The notes below the pieces were generated by a model. It had not been told where the DNA came from and searched no databases. It saw only the letters and a list, made by a program, of their open reading frames with translations. From a bacterium (GTDB taxonomy: Bacteria; Patescibacteriota; Minisyncoccia; Phycocordibacterales; Phycocordibacteraceae): 32,287 nt of DNA. Both the position numbers and the translations under genes were made by a program. Shown here piece after piece: positions 1 through 6,182 of the stretch (positions are counted from its first letter, which is position 1; each line of letters opens with the position of its first letter). The stretch covers positions 85,136-117,422 of the forward strand of contig JAKBHL010000006.1 of the NCBI GenBank assembly GCA_021836725.1. The letters are read 5' to 3'.

Positions 1-620
1 CCGGCCGCTACCGCGACGCGCGCGCCCGCCTCGAGACGGGCATGGGAGAGACCGCCGAGCTTCCCGTAACCGGGGAATTTCTGCACATCGAAATAGAGAC
101 CGTCAGGCAGGCGGTAGGCAAAGCCCTTCTCTTCGATCGTCTTCGCCAGCGCTATCTGTTCTTTGATGTAACCGGTTGCCCGCGGGAAGAGGATATCGTC
201 GGTGGCGATATTGAGTTCGGCGAGATCATCCATGAAGAGCTTCATATAGCGTTCCGCAAGCGCCGCGGGCGTCGTGTGTTCGCGCTGCGCGCCCACCGTC
301 ATCTTGTCCTCGCCTCCGTCGGCGTCGTTTACGAGATGGCCGACGTCGGTGATGTTGATGACGCGCCGTACGCGATAGCCGGCGGCTTCAAGTACGCGCG
401 CAATCGTGTCGGAGAAGACGTAAGCGCGCAGATTTCCGATATGGGCGCGGTTGTAGACTGTCGGGCCGCAGGAGTAGATCAGCGCGATGCCGGGTTTGAG
501 CGGTACGAAGAGCTCTTTCGAGCCCGAAAGAGTGTTCGTGAAAAACACGCGCGCCAACGAATGGCCGCCTGAAGCGGAGGCATGTATCTGCTTTTTAAAA
601 ATACGCCGAAACCATCCCAT
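1..620 (-). CDS. cysS: Cysteinyl-tRNA synthetase, N-terminal part (cut by window edge)
   Basis: Charges tRNA-Cys with cysteine in the cytoplasm. About 206 codons are visible; the rest lies beyond base 1. The translation shows the zinc-ligand motif YSCGPTVYN (Cys51), the class I signature HIGN (residues 60-63) and the family stretch VINITDVGHL followed by DADGGEDKM. The ATG at 620 gives an extra 24-residue head (MGWFRRIFKKQ...) before the usual FFTNTLSGSKELFVPL start. CPR CysRS proteins often carry such a head, but the in-frame GTG near 548 would give the standard bacterial length, so the start is uncertain. The ATG lies 3 bp after the corA stop, so the two genes are probably co-transcribed. 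No Shine-Dalgarno site is visible. Confidence 0.93.
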   Translation of the reverse strand, partial: MGWFRRIFKKQIHASASGGHSLARVFFTNTLSGSKELFVPLKPGIALIYSCGPTVYNRAHIGNLRAYVFSDTIARVLEAAGYRVRRVINITDVGHLVNDADGGEDKMTVGAQREHTTPAALAERYMKLFMDDLAELNIATDDILFPRATGYIKEQIALAKTIEEKGFAYRLPDGLYFDVQKFPGYGKLGGLSHARLEAGARVAVAA

Positions 621-623
621 ACG

Positions 624-1544
624 CTAGAAAATCCAACGCTTCCGGGCAAAGAAAAGCGTCATAATGCCCACGATAGCGAGCATGAGCGCGATAATGATCC
701 CGAACGCGTCCGGATTCTGCTCAAGCGGCGTCCCGGGCATGTGCATGCCGAAAACGAGCGCGATGAGCTCGAGAGGAAGAACACTGAACGTTATCACCGT
801 GAGCGTTTTCATTATTTCGTTCTGCCGCGCTTCAAGCAGTGTGCTGTTGGTCTCGCGTAGCTCGGTCGCAACTGCGCGGTTTGTATCGACAAGGCGTGCG
901 ACTTGCGTGCGTTCAGCCGTGATGCGCGCCACGCGCTCGGCGAAAGAACTGCCGAAAAAGTTGCGCCCCACGAGCGTCTGCAGGAAGCGCTCAAGCGGCT
1001 CTTCCTGATTTGCAAGCGCCGCTTCCAGGTGCAGGAATTCCCGGCTGATGTTTGAAATCAGGCGCACGGTCGTGCGCTCATGGCCGTCGAACATATCCTG
1101 CTCCACGCGGGCGAGACGGCCCGCAGCGTGGTTGGCGTGGTCGCGCACCGATGCGTAGAGATGCGCGAAGAGGATCTCAAGCAGGACATCGGTGGTGATG
1201 GCGGCGTGCCCGTTGACGAGCTTCTGCGCTTCAAGGATTTTTTTCAGATGATACAGGGGCGCGACAACTTCATAGCGTACGGTCAGGATGAATCGATCGC
1301 CGACGACAAAATCGATTTCCTGGCTTTTCGTCTCGCCTTCCGTCGCGCCTTGAGCGGGGAAGTGGAGCACCAGGAAAGTGGCGCCGGCATCGCTTGCGAC
1401 GAGGGCCGCGGGAGTGGGGGAGAGCAGCTCCGTCTCGATGCGTTCGCTGATTGAAAATTCACGCGTCATGTCCCGTATCTCACTTTCGCTCGGTTGTTCA
1501 AGGTCGACCCAGACGCCGCCTCGGTATTCATGCCGGGATATCAT
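624..1544 (-). CDS. corA: CorA-like divalent cation transporter
   Basis: A 306-aa membrane protein of the CorA family (Mg2+/Co2+ channels, pentamers in the inner membrane). It has a long soluble N-terminal domain rich in charged helices (about residues 1-245). Two C-terminal membrane helices follow (about 246-268 and 280-302), ending in the basic tail ARKRWIF. The pore signature after the first helix is normally GMN; here it reads GMH (FGMHMPGTPLEQNP), and the following loop resembles the shortened CPR version. The family is clear from architecture and length, but the substituted signature makes ion choice uncertain. A -10 like hexamer TATCCT lies 6 nt upstream of the ATG. Divergent from the S41 protease gene. 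Confidence 0.85.
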   Translation of the reverse strand: MISRHEYRGGVWVDLEQPSESEIRDMTREFSISERIETELLSPTPAALVASDAGATFLVLHFPAQGATEGETKSQEIDFVVGDRFILTVRYEVVAPLYHLKKILEAQKLVNGHAAITTDVLLEILFAHLYASVRDHANHAAGRLARVEQDMFDGHERTTVRLISNISREFLHLEAALANQEEPLERFLQTLVGRNFFGSSFAERVARITAERTQVARLVDTNRAVATELRETNSTLLEARQNEIMKTLTVITFSVLPLELIALVFGMHMPGTPLEQNPDAFGIIIALMLAIVGIMTLFFARKRWIF

Positions 1545-1550
1545 GCGCTT

Positions 1551-1556
1551 AGGATA
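1551..1556 (-). promoter_or_regulatory. -10 element of corA-cysS, leaderless spacing
   Basis: TATCCT read on the minus strand, ending 6 nt before the corA ATG (1544). A start point at the usual distance would be the A of the ATG. No -35 match was identified. Confidence 0.45.
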
Positions 1557-1590
1557 CCATGCGTGCTGTACACCGCTCCACCCGCGGTGT

Positions 1591-1596
1591 TACACT
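1591..1596 (+). promoter_or_regulatory. -10 element of the S41 protease gene
   Basis: TACACT, ending 10 nt before the chosen ATG at 1607. It supports that ATG over the in-frame ATG at 1559, which would lie upstream of this promoter. Confidence 0.45.
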
Positions 1597-1606
1597 ACGC
1601 GCTACG

Positions 1607-2863
1607 ATGGAATCTCCAACGAAAACCCATAACCGCGGACGCAGTATCGCAGTGCGCGGCGTTTCCTTCGCGCTTGTCGCCGCCGTCGCTTTCGGCACAG
1701 GGCTTTTCATGGGCGCGGGCGGTTCCGCGGCGTCCGTCGTCACGCATATCCCGCTTCTGGGCAATGGGCTTGATCCGACACCGGCTCCGGGCGTCGATCT
1801 CACTGACTTTTGGGAGGCATGGAACGCGCTGCAGGAGAACTATGTCATTACTCACGCGTCTTCGACGCTTCCTTCGGTCCAAGACCGTATCTTCGGCGCG
1901 ATCCAAGGCCTCGCCGCTTCCTATGGCGACCCATACACGGTCTTCTTCCCGCCCGCACAAGCGAAAGCGTTCGCCGAGAATATTTCGGGAAGTTTTGCCG
2001 GCGTCGGCATGGAAATTGATGTGAAAAATAATGTTCTGACCGTTATCGCGCCTCTGAAAGGCACGCCCGCCGAAAAAGCCGGCATCAAGGCGGGGGACGT
2101 CATTGCCGCCATCGACGGCGCATCAACCAACGGCCTTTCAATCGACGCGGCGGTAAACGAGATCCGCGGCCCTGTCGGGACGACGGTCGATTTCACCATC
2201 ATCCGCGGCGGCAAAACGCTCGATATCAAAGTGGTCCGCGCCATCATTCAGGTGCCCGAGATCGAGGACGGTTACGATGCGAAGACCGGCGTCTACCATA
2301 TCGCGCTCTATGAATTCACCGCTAACTCCGCAAGCCTCTTCGATCAGGCTTTTGCGCGCTTCAAGGCCTCGGGCTCAAGGAAGCTCATCATCGACTTGCG
2401 GGGCAATCCGGGCGGCTATCTGGATGCCGCAGTCGACATAGCGAGCCATTTTCTCCCCAAGGGCGCGACGGTCGTGACCGAAGACTTCGGCGGCAAAGAA
2501 CCGAACCGAGTGCATACCAGTCTCGGCTATAACGACTTGCCCGCGGGCACGAAAGTCGTGGTGCTCATCGACGGCGGTTCCGCTTCCGCCTCCGAGATAC
2601 TCGCGGGCGCCCTCCAGGATACGCACAAGGCGACGCTGATCGGTACGCGTTCTTTCGGCAAGGGTTCCGTGCAGACGCTGATGAATCTCGACGGAGGTTC
2701 GCTCAAGATAACGGTCGCGCGCTGGATTACCCCCGCCGGGCATTGGATCATGGGCAACGGCATCACGCCGGACATCGTCGTGCCGATCACAAAAGCGGAT
2801 ATCGCCGCAAAGAAGGATCCGCAAATGGCGCGCGCGATCCAGTTTTTGACTACAGGTTCCTGA
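1607..2863 (+). CDS. S41 family C-terminal processing peptidase (CtpA/Prc type)
   Basis: A 418-aa membrane-anchored serine protease that cleaves unfolded or tagged envelope proteins from the C-terminus. A basic N-terminus is followed by one membrane segment (about 16-38). A PDZ domain comes next (about 130-212; GVGMEIDV, AGIKAGDVIAAIDG), then the S41 catalytic core. The nucleophile is Ser327 in GGSASASEI and the general-base lysine is Lys352 in SFGKGS; the 25-residue gap matches E. coli Prc. The start at 1607 is preferred because it directly precedes the signal anchor and a -10 hexamer sits just upstream. An upstream in-frame ATG at 1559 would add 16 residues. rplI follows after 19 bp with its own promoter inside this gene's 3' end. 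Confidence 0.95.
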   Translation: MESPTKTHNRGRSIAVRGVSFALVAAVAFGTGLFMGAGGSAASVVTHIPLLGNGLDPTPAPGVDLTDFWEAWNALQENYVITHASSTLPSVQDRIFGAIQGLAASYGDPYTVFFPPAQAKAFAENISGSFAGVGMEIDVKNNVLTVIAPLKGTPAEKAGIKAGDVIAAIDGASTNGLSIDAAVNEIRGPVGTTVDFTIIRGGKTLDIKVVRAIIQVPEIEDGYDAKTGVYHIALYEFTANSASLFDQAFARFKASGSRKLIIDLRGNPGGYLDAAVDIASHFLPKGATVVTEDFGGKEPNRVHTSLGYNDLPAGTKVVVLIDGGSASASEILAGALQDTHKATLIGTRSFGKGSVQTLMNLDGGSLKITVARWITPAGHWIMGNGITPDIVVPITKADIAAKKDPQMARAIQFLTTGS

Positions 2864-2874
2864 TGGCGTAGGAT
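2846..2874 (+). promoter_or_regulatory. Promoter of rplI, with -35 and -10
   Basis: TTGACT at 2846-2851, a 17-nt spacer, then TAGGAT at 2869-2874, ending 8 nt before the rplI ATG. The -35 lies in the last codons of the S41 gene. This is one of the best sigma70-like matches in the window, and the predicted leader is about 1-2 nt. Confidence 0.65.
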
Positions 2875-2882
2875 AGTCCTCT

Positions 2883-3329
2883 ATGAAGGTCATCCTGACG
2901 AAAGATGTAAAGGGCATCGGGCGCGCCCATGAAACGGTCGAAGCTTTGGGCGGATACGCGCTCAACTACCTCATCCCGAAAAAACTCGCGGTTCCCGCGA
3001 CTGGAAGCGCCCTAAAAGAAGCGCACGAAAGAGAGAAGCAATCACTGGCCCGCAAAGAGCTCACCGCGAAGCTCGTTGAACAGAATCTTGCGACGCTGGC
3101 CGCGGCGCATATCGTCATCAAAGCGAAGGCGAACGAGAAAGGCCACCTCTATGATGCGGTGGGGGAGCCCGAAATCACCCGGGCGGTAAAAGAGCAGGCG
3201 CGCGTAGAGCTTCCCGAACATGCCCTCAGGCTCGAGAAGCCGCTCAAAGAGCTCGGCACGTTCACTATCCCCGTTGCCGCCGGGGATTCATTCGGCGCAT
3301 TTTCCATTCTCATCGAAGCCGATGCATAG
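2883..3329 (+). CDS. rplI: 50S ribosomal protein bL9
   Basis: A 148-aa bL9. The N-terminal RNA-binding domain starts MKVILTKDVKGIGRAHETVEA and contains the family signature region GYALNYLIPKKLAVPAT. A long connecting helix rich in Glu, Lys and Ala follows (about 42-75), then the C-terminal domain. Length and domain order are normal. Some CPR groups have lost bL9, so its presence is of some taxonomic use. The gene stands apart from other ribosomal genes, between two peptidase genes, and has its own promoter. Confidence 0.97.
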   Translation: MKVILTKDVKGIGRAHETVEALGGYALNYLIPKKLAVPATGSALKEAHEREKQSLARKELTAKLVEQNLATLAAAHIVIKAKANEKGHLYDAVGEPEITRAVKEQARVELPEHALRLEKPLKELGTFTIPVAAGDSFGAFSILIEADA

Positions 3330-3368
3330 CGTATGAGCGCCGTGCTCCGGTACCGCACGCACTGAACC

Positions 3369-3923
3369 ATGAGTCTTGACGAGGCGCTCGCCGGAAAAGA
3401 AGTCCCGGACGAGATCAAGAGAACGCTCGCGCTTGTAAACGTCCTCTATCTCTCTTTCAAAAAGGAAATCTGCGAGGGGCAGTTGGTCGTGCATGCAAAA
3501 GTCGCCGCGGAGGTGCAACAGCTCTTCAAAGCATTGCTCGAGATGCGTTTTCAAATCGCACAAGTTGTTCCTATTGTCGCCTACGGATGGGACGATGCGG
3601 TTTCCATGGCCGCGAACAACACGTCGGCATTCAACTACCGGGTCATCCACGGAACAGACCGTCTTTCGAACCACTCATATGGACTGGCGCTGGATATCAA
3701 TCCCGCTCTCAATCCCTATACCCAATACGATGGGGAAGTCGTTCCTCCTGGCGCCCGCTATGATGCCCAAAAACCCGGAACGATAACCGAAGAAATCGCT
3801 TCACTTTTTAAGTCGCACGATTGGGAGTGGGGCGGCGACTGGCCCCGTAAAGACTGGCAGCACTTTCAGAAATCAATAAGCCTCTTTCTGCCGCACACAC
3901 CTCGCGGGGAGATGAGGTTTTGA
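3369..3923 (+). CDS. M15 family peptidoglycan peptidase (D,D-carboxypeptidase/endopeptidase type)
   Basis: A 184-aa protein with the zinc site of the M15 family: His102 and Asp109 in SNHSYGLALDINP, and His165 in KDWQHF, with WGGDW just before it. Such enzymes cut D-Ala-D-Ala or L-Ala-D-Glu bonds in peptidoglycan peptides. No signal peptide is visible at the N-terminus (MSLDEALAGKEVPDEI), so its location is unclear; it may act inside the cell or leave by a non-Sec route. The last 15 residues or so (from about 170: ISLFLPHTPRGEMRF) are encoded by the right half of an intergenic repeat and may not belong to the ancestral domain. The gene is convergent with rpmA, 14 bp away. An in-frame ATG at 3333 is closed by TGA at 3363 and is excluded. 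Confidence 0.88.
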   Translation: MSLDEALAGKEVPDEIKRTLALVNVLYLSFKKEICEGQLVVHAKVAAEVQQLFKALLEMRFQIAQVVPIVAYGWDDAVSMAANNTSAFNYRVIHGTDRLSNHSYGLALDINPALNPYTQYDGEVVPPGARYDAQKPGTITEEIASLFKSHDWEWGGDWPRKDWQHFQKSISLFLPHTPRGEMRF

Positions 3924-3936
3924 AATGAGTTCTAAT
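3876..3936 (+). repeat. Half copy (right arm) of the MITE-like structured repeat
   Basis: The stretch from TAAGCCTCTTTCTGCC to TTTTGAAATGAGTTCTAA matches the right arms of the repeats ending at 6971 and 26796. The left arm is not found upstream. The copy overlaps the end of the M15 gene, which reads through it until TGA at 3921-3923, and stops next to the rpmA stop codon. Confidence 0.7.
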
Positions 3937-3937
3937 A

Positions 3938-4213
3938 CTACGAGACGACATCAGCTACTTTTTTGCTGATGAGACGGCCATCAAAGCACCTTTTGCGGCG
4001 CGTACGGAAAGCGACGGTGCCGGCGGAAAGCGCGAAGAGGGTATGATCGCGGCCGACTTTCACGTTTTTCCCCGCCTCGATCTTTGTGCCGCGCTGGCGG
4101 ACGATGACCATGCCGGGCCGGGTCGCGGCGCCGTCAGCAAGCTTCACTCCGAGATATTTCGGGTTGGAATCGTTGAGGTTTTTTGCTGATCCGCCGGCTT
4201 TGGTTGATGCCAT
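3938..4213 (-). CDS. rpmA: 50S ribosomal protein bL27
   Basis: A 91-aa bL27, which contacts the tRNA acceptor ends at the peptidyl transferase centre. It begins MASTKAGGSAKNLNDSNPKY and contains LGVKLADG and VIVRQRGTKI, as expected. The N-terminus starts directly with the short form, without the cleavable extension seen in some Firmicutes. It is divergent from the next gene with only 20 bp between start codons. Its likely promoter lies inside that gene's first codons. rplU is not adjacent. Confidence 0.97.
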   Translation of the reverse strand: MASTKAGGSAKNLNDSNPKYLGVKLADGAATRPGMVIVRQRGTKIEAGKNVKVGRDHTLFALSAGTVAFRTRRKRCFDGRLISKKVADVVS

Positions 4214-4218
4214 GATGG

Positions 4219-4224
4219 TATAGT
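4219..4224 (+). promoter_or_regulatory. -10 element for the 4234 gene
   Basis: TATAGT, ending 9 nt before the ATG at 4234. It lies in the 20-bp gap between two divergent start codons, so it overlaps the leader of rpmA. Confidence 0.5.
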
Positions 4225-4233
4225 TAAGACCCG

Positions 4234-4587
4234 ATGACTATAGCAGAAACGCGCGAGATATGCAAAGGTCTCCTCGCTCGGGTACCGCGGGATGCGCTCG
4301 TCGTCGTTATCCTCGTACTTGCTTCGCTCTTGAGTTTCGGTCTCGGGTACCTGACCGGCACGGATGCGTCCTCGCAAAGAAGTGGCAGCGCGCTTGGGGC
4401 GCCTTCGCCCGCCGCTTCAACCACGTCCGGGCAGCTTGTGGTCGCTTCGAAGAACGGGACAAAATATTATTTCCCCTGGTGCGCGGGCGCGGAGCGCATC
4501 TCGGAAGCGCACAAGGTCTGGTTCACCTCCGCCGCATACGCGCGCGCGGCGGGATATGCGCCTTCGGCCAATTGCGCCGGTCTATAG
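4234..4587 (+). CDS. Membrane-anchored protein with a small Ada-like metal-binding domain
   Basis: A 117-aa protein of unknown role. One membrane helix (about 20-42, VVVILVLASLLSFGLGYL) is followed by a Ser/Ala/Pro-rich linker. A C-terminal module of about 48 residues follows: VVASKNGTKYYFPWCAGAERI, then KVWFTSAAYARAAGYAPSANCAGL. The spacing of the cysteines and the xxAxxAGYxPxxxC ending resemble the metal-binding fold of Ada and related nuclease-associated domains. Similar membrane-tethered versions are common in Parcubacteria. The module probably faces outward and may bind a metal or DNA; neither is shown here. The next gene starts 18 bp later. Confidence 0.75.
   Translation: MTIAETREICKGLLARVPRDALVVVILVLASLLSFGLGYLTGTDASSQRSGSALGAPSPAASTTSGQLVVASKNGTKYYFPWCAGAERISEAHKVWFTSAAYARAAGYAPSANCAGL
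4237..4265 (-). promoter_or_regulatory. Promoter of rpmA inside the divergent gene
   Basis: On the minus strand TTGCAT (4260-4265), a 17-nt spacer and TATAGT (4237-4242) precede the rpmA ATG by 23 nt. The -10 covers codons 2-3 of the plus-strand gene, so the two divergent transcripts should overlap and may compete. Confidence 0.5.
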
Positions 4588-4592
4588 TTTGT

Positions 4593-4598
4593 TACAAT
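4593..4598 (+). promoter_or_regulatory. -10 element of the LOG-family gene
   Basis: TACAAT, ending 7 nt before the ATG at 4606. A TTGCGC at 4572-4577 could be a -35, but the 15-nt spacer is short. Confidence 0.5.
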
Positions 4599-4605
4599 AG
4601 AGCAT

Positions 4606-5373
4606 ATGAACGAGGATCTCACGCGCGACACGCCCATCGTGCATGCTTCCGGACAGCAGCAGCGGGAGACGGCAGAACGGCTTGCGAAAGCAATACACGA
4701 AGGACAGCGTACGATGCCCGAAGACCGTCCGCTTCTTGTCTGCAAGCCGAATAAGATAGAGTCGTGGCGCGTCTTTAAAATAATGTCCGAGTTCGTCGAA
4801 GGATTCGACGTTATCAGCCGTTGCGGGCTCGCTGCGTCTTTTTTCGGCAGCGCGCGCGCTTCCTTTGAAGACGAGGTCTACAAGCATGCGACCGAACTGG
4901 CCGGCCGCCTTGCGAAAAAAGGCTTCGCGGTCGTCACCGGCGGGAGCGCCGGCGTCATGCAGGCCGCAAACAAGGGGGCCTTTGAAGCGGGAGGAGCTTC
5001 AGTCGGGCTTAATATCAATCTGCCGGACGCACAGACCTACAATCCGTATCTCACCACCAAATTCAGCTTTGACCATTTTTTCGTGCGTAAAGTCATGCTC
5101 GCGTACGCTTCCGAGGTCTATGTCTATTTCCCGGGAGGGTTCGGCACCCTTGATGAATTCTTTGAGATCGTAACGCTCGTACAAACCAAGAAGATCCGCA
5201 AAGTGCCCATCATACTTTTCGGGAAGCATTACTGGGAACCGCTTCTTGCATTCATCGAAGAGACGCTTTATCGCGAGCATAAAGCTATCAATAAAGAAGA
5301 CATGGAACTGTATCGGCTCGTCGATTCGGTTGATGAGGCGTACGATTATATCGTCGCGAACGTTTCCTGCTAA
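4606..5373 (+). CDS. LOG-family protein (TIGR00730-type, nucleoside 5'-monophosphate phosphoribohydrolase fold)
   Basis: A 255-aa Rossmann-fold protein. It carries the family signature PGGFGTLDE (residues 176-184) and the glycine-rich TGGSAGVMQAANKGA (about 111-125). It was once called a lysine decarboxylase family; characterised members release the base from AMP-type nucleotides (cytokinin LOG) or act as pyrimidine/purine nucleotide hydrolases (PpnN-like). About 75 extra residues precede the core, including RPLLVCKPNKIESW, as in many bacterial long forms. No membrane segment is seen, so the protein is cytoplasmic. A gene for a small membrane protein follows after 4 bp. Confidence 0.9.
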   Translation: MNEDLTRDTPIVHASGQQQRETAERLAKAIHEGQRTMPEDRPLLVCKPNKIESWRVFKIMSEFVEGFDVISRCGLAASFFGSARASFEDEVYKHATELAGRLAKKGFAVVTGGSAGVMQAANKGAFEAGGASVGLNINLPDAQTYNPYLTTKFSFDHFFVRKVMLAYASEVYVYFPGGFGTLDEFFEIVTLVQTKKIRKVPIILFGKHYWEPLLAFIEETLYREHKAINKEDMELYRLVDSVDEAYDYIVANVSC

Positions 5374-5377
5374 AGGC

Positions 5378-5539
5378 ATGTCCGGTCTCGATTACAGCCA
5401 AAAACGCCTTCTCGGAAAGGCGCTGAAAAGCAAGAGGCACGACGCGCGTACCCGGCGGCTCCAGATCTACGCGGTTTTGACCGGCTTCCTTTCCATGCTC
5501 ATCTCATTTGCGACGCTCGTTGTCTGGATAATGAAATAA
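5378..5539 (+). CDS. Small single-pass membrane protein, 53 aa (first of a tandem pair)
   Basis: The protein has a basic soluble head (MSGLDYSQKRLLGKALKSKR) and one membrane helix (YAVLTGFLSMLISFATLVVWIM) ending in Lys. Its second half matches the 37-aa protein encoded at 5612-5725 (pattern RLxIYAxxTGFxSxxIS), so the pair arose by duplication. The start is 4 bp after the LOG gene stop, suggesting co-transcription. Function is unknown; the positive-inside rule places the N-terminus in the cytoplasm. Confidence 0.7.
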   Translation: MSGLDYSQKRLLGKALKSKRHDARTRRLQIYAVLTGFLSMLISFATLVVWIMK

Positions 5540-5611
5540 TGAAGAGGGAAGCGGGAAGAGAAAATGGGCAGAACTTCCTCGCAGGCCGATTTCTCGTGGT
5601 ACCCTTTCCCT

Positions 5612-5725
5612 ATGAAAAGGAACAAACATTTTGTCGAACGTCTTGAAATTTACGCATTCTGGACCGGATTTATGAGCACGGTCATAAGCCTTCTCCAGGT
5701 CATCATCATCGCGCTCAAGAAGTAA
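5612..5725 (+). CDS. Small single-pass membrane protein, 37 aa (second of a tandem pair)
   Basis: The protein begins MKRNKHFVERLEIYAFWTGF and continues with a hydrophobic helix (STVISLLQVIIIAL) ending KK. It is a shortened paralogue of the 53-aa protein encoded just upstream. Shared positions in the two proteins run through RL-IYA--TGF-S--IS. A weak -10 like TACCCT lies 6 nt before the ATG. The conservation of the pair is the main reason to think it is a real gene. Function is unknown. Confidence 0.6.
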   Translation: MKRNKHFVERLEIYAFWTGFMSTVISLLQVIIIALKK

Positions 5726-5730
5726 AACAA

Positions 5731-5886
5731 GCCGCCCGTCCCATCCCCGAAGCTTTGCTGACGGGGTATTGGGCGGGCGGCTGCCGGGGTGTTTTGCTGG
5801 ACAAAGTGCGGCCTCCGCCGCACATATTCTATTTCGGCCATTCATCCCCGCTGCAAAGCAGTCGGGGCATTCTGGCCGATTCCAGT
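5731..5886. repeat. Triple-hairpin intergenic repeat, copy 1
   Basis: Bases 5754-5880 are identical, as reverse complement, to 32161-32287; with the next six bases the match is 132 of 133. Three foldable units follow each other. The first pairs 5731-5749 with 5762-5781 (GCCGCCCG against CGGGCGGC at the base). The second is GTGCGGC-CTCC-GCCGCAC at 5806-5823. The third has CGGCCA/TGGCCG (5835-5840, 5873-5878) enclosing CCCCGCTGC-AAA-GCAG(T)CGGGG. The element fills most of the 217-bp gap between convergent genes (5726-5942). The remainder of that gap (5887-5942) shows no gene. Confidence 0.85.
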
Positions 5887-5942
5887 AGAGGGAAGCGCTC
5901 TTGTTGAACATATAAGCGCGTCGCACAATGTATCTTTTGCGA

Positions 5943-6134
5943 CTATATACTGCGTACCGAAGAGGCAAAGCGTTGGAGATACGTGACAAGCCAGTGCCAG
6001 AGTTGGGCGAGTAGCTGCACAATATAGGCAAGATTCGCTTGTCCGGCGGGCGAATCAATTATCTTCTGGATGGAGATGCCGAAGAACGACAGGGCGAGGA
6101 ACAACACGAACGTCCAAAAAATGAGTTTGAACAT
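5943..6134 (-). CDS. Small membrane protein, 63 aa
   Basis: One strong N-terminal membrane helix (FKLIFWTFVLFLALSFFGIS) is followed by an amphipathic C-terminal part (AYIVQLLAQLWHWLVTYLQRF). The ATG at 6134 is chosen over upstream in-frame starts because a perfect TATAAT lies 10 nt before it (6145-6150) and because the hydrophobic stretch begins there. Similar short proteins occur in other Parcubacteria; no function is known. It is divergent from the AlkA-like gene, with both promoters inside 48 bp. Confidence 0.7.
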   Translation of the reverse strand: MFKLIFWTFVLFLALSFFGISIQKIIDSPAGQANLAYIVQLLAQLWHWLVTYLQRFASSVRSI

Positions 6135-6144
6135 GGGTGATCTC

Positions 6145-6150
6145 ATTATA
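6145..6150 (-). promoter_or_regulatory. -10 element of the 63-aa membrane protein gene
   Basis: TATAAT on the minus strand, a perfect match to consensus, ending 10 nt before the ATG at 6134. No good -35 was found. Confidence 0.55.
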
Positions 6151-6170
6151 CCGCGGGCCGGACTCGGTGC

Positions 6171-6176
6171 TAGTAT
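6171..6176 (+). promoter_or_regulatory. -10 element of the AlkA-like gene
   Basis: TAGTAT, ending exactly 6 nt before the ATG at 6183, which predicts a leaderless mRNA. It is divergent from, and within 30 bp of, the promoter at 6145-6150. Confidence 0.5.
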
Positions 6177-6182
6177 CTCGGC

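Noticed and set aside
42-572. Plus-strand frame of 176 codons
   Set aside because: It is the complement of cysS; the minus-strand translation has clear synthetase motifs.
1559-1606. Longer N-terminus for the S41 protease
   Set aside because: It would place the start upstream of the -10 element and add 16 residues before the signal anchor with no family support.
3333-3365. Tiny frame of 10 codons before the M15 gene
   Set aside because: It is too short to support, has no promoter or Shine-Dalgarno site, and ends before the M15 start.
5806-5823. Hairpin GTGCGGC-CTCC-GCCGCAC as an intrinsic terminator
   Set aside because: No T-run follows on either strand; it belongs to the multi-hairpin repeat.
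5504-6058. Long minus-strand frame across the triple-hairpin repeat and the two small membrane genes
   Set aside because: It runs antisense to the tandem small genes and through the palindromic repeat, overlaps the 63-aa gene, and shows no recognisable domain. Its openness is explained by GC-rich sequence.
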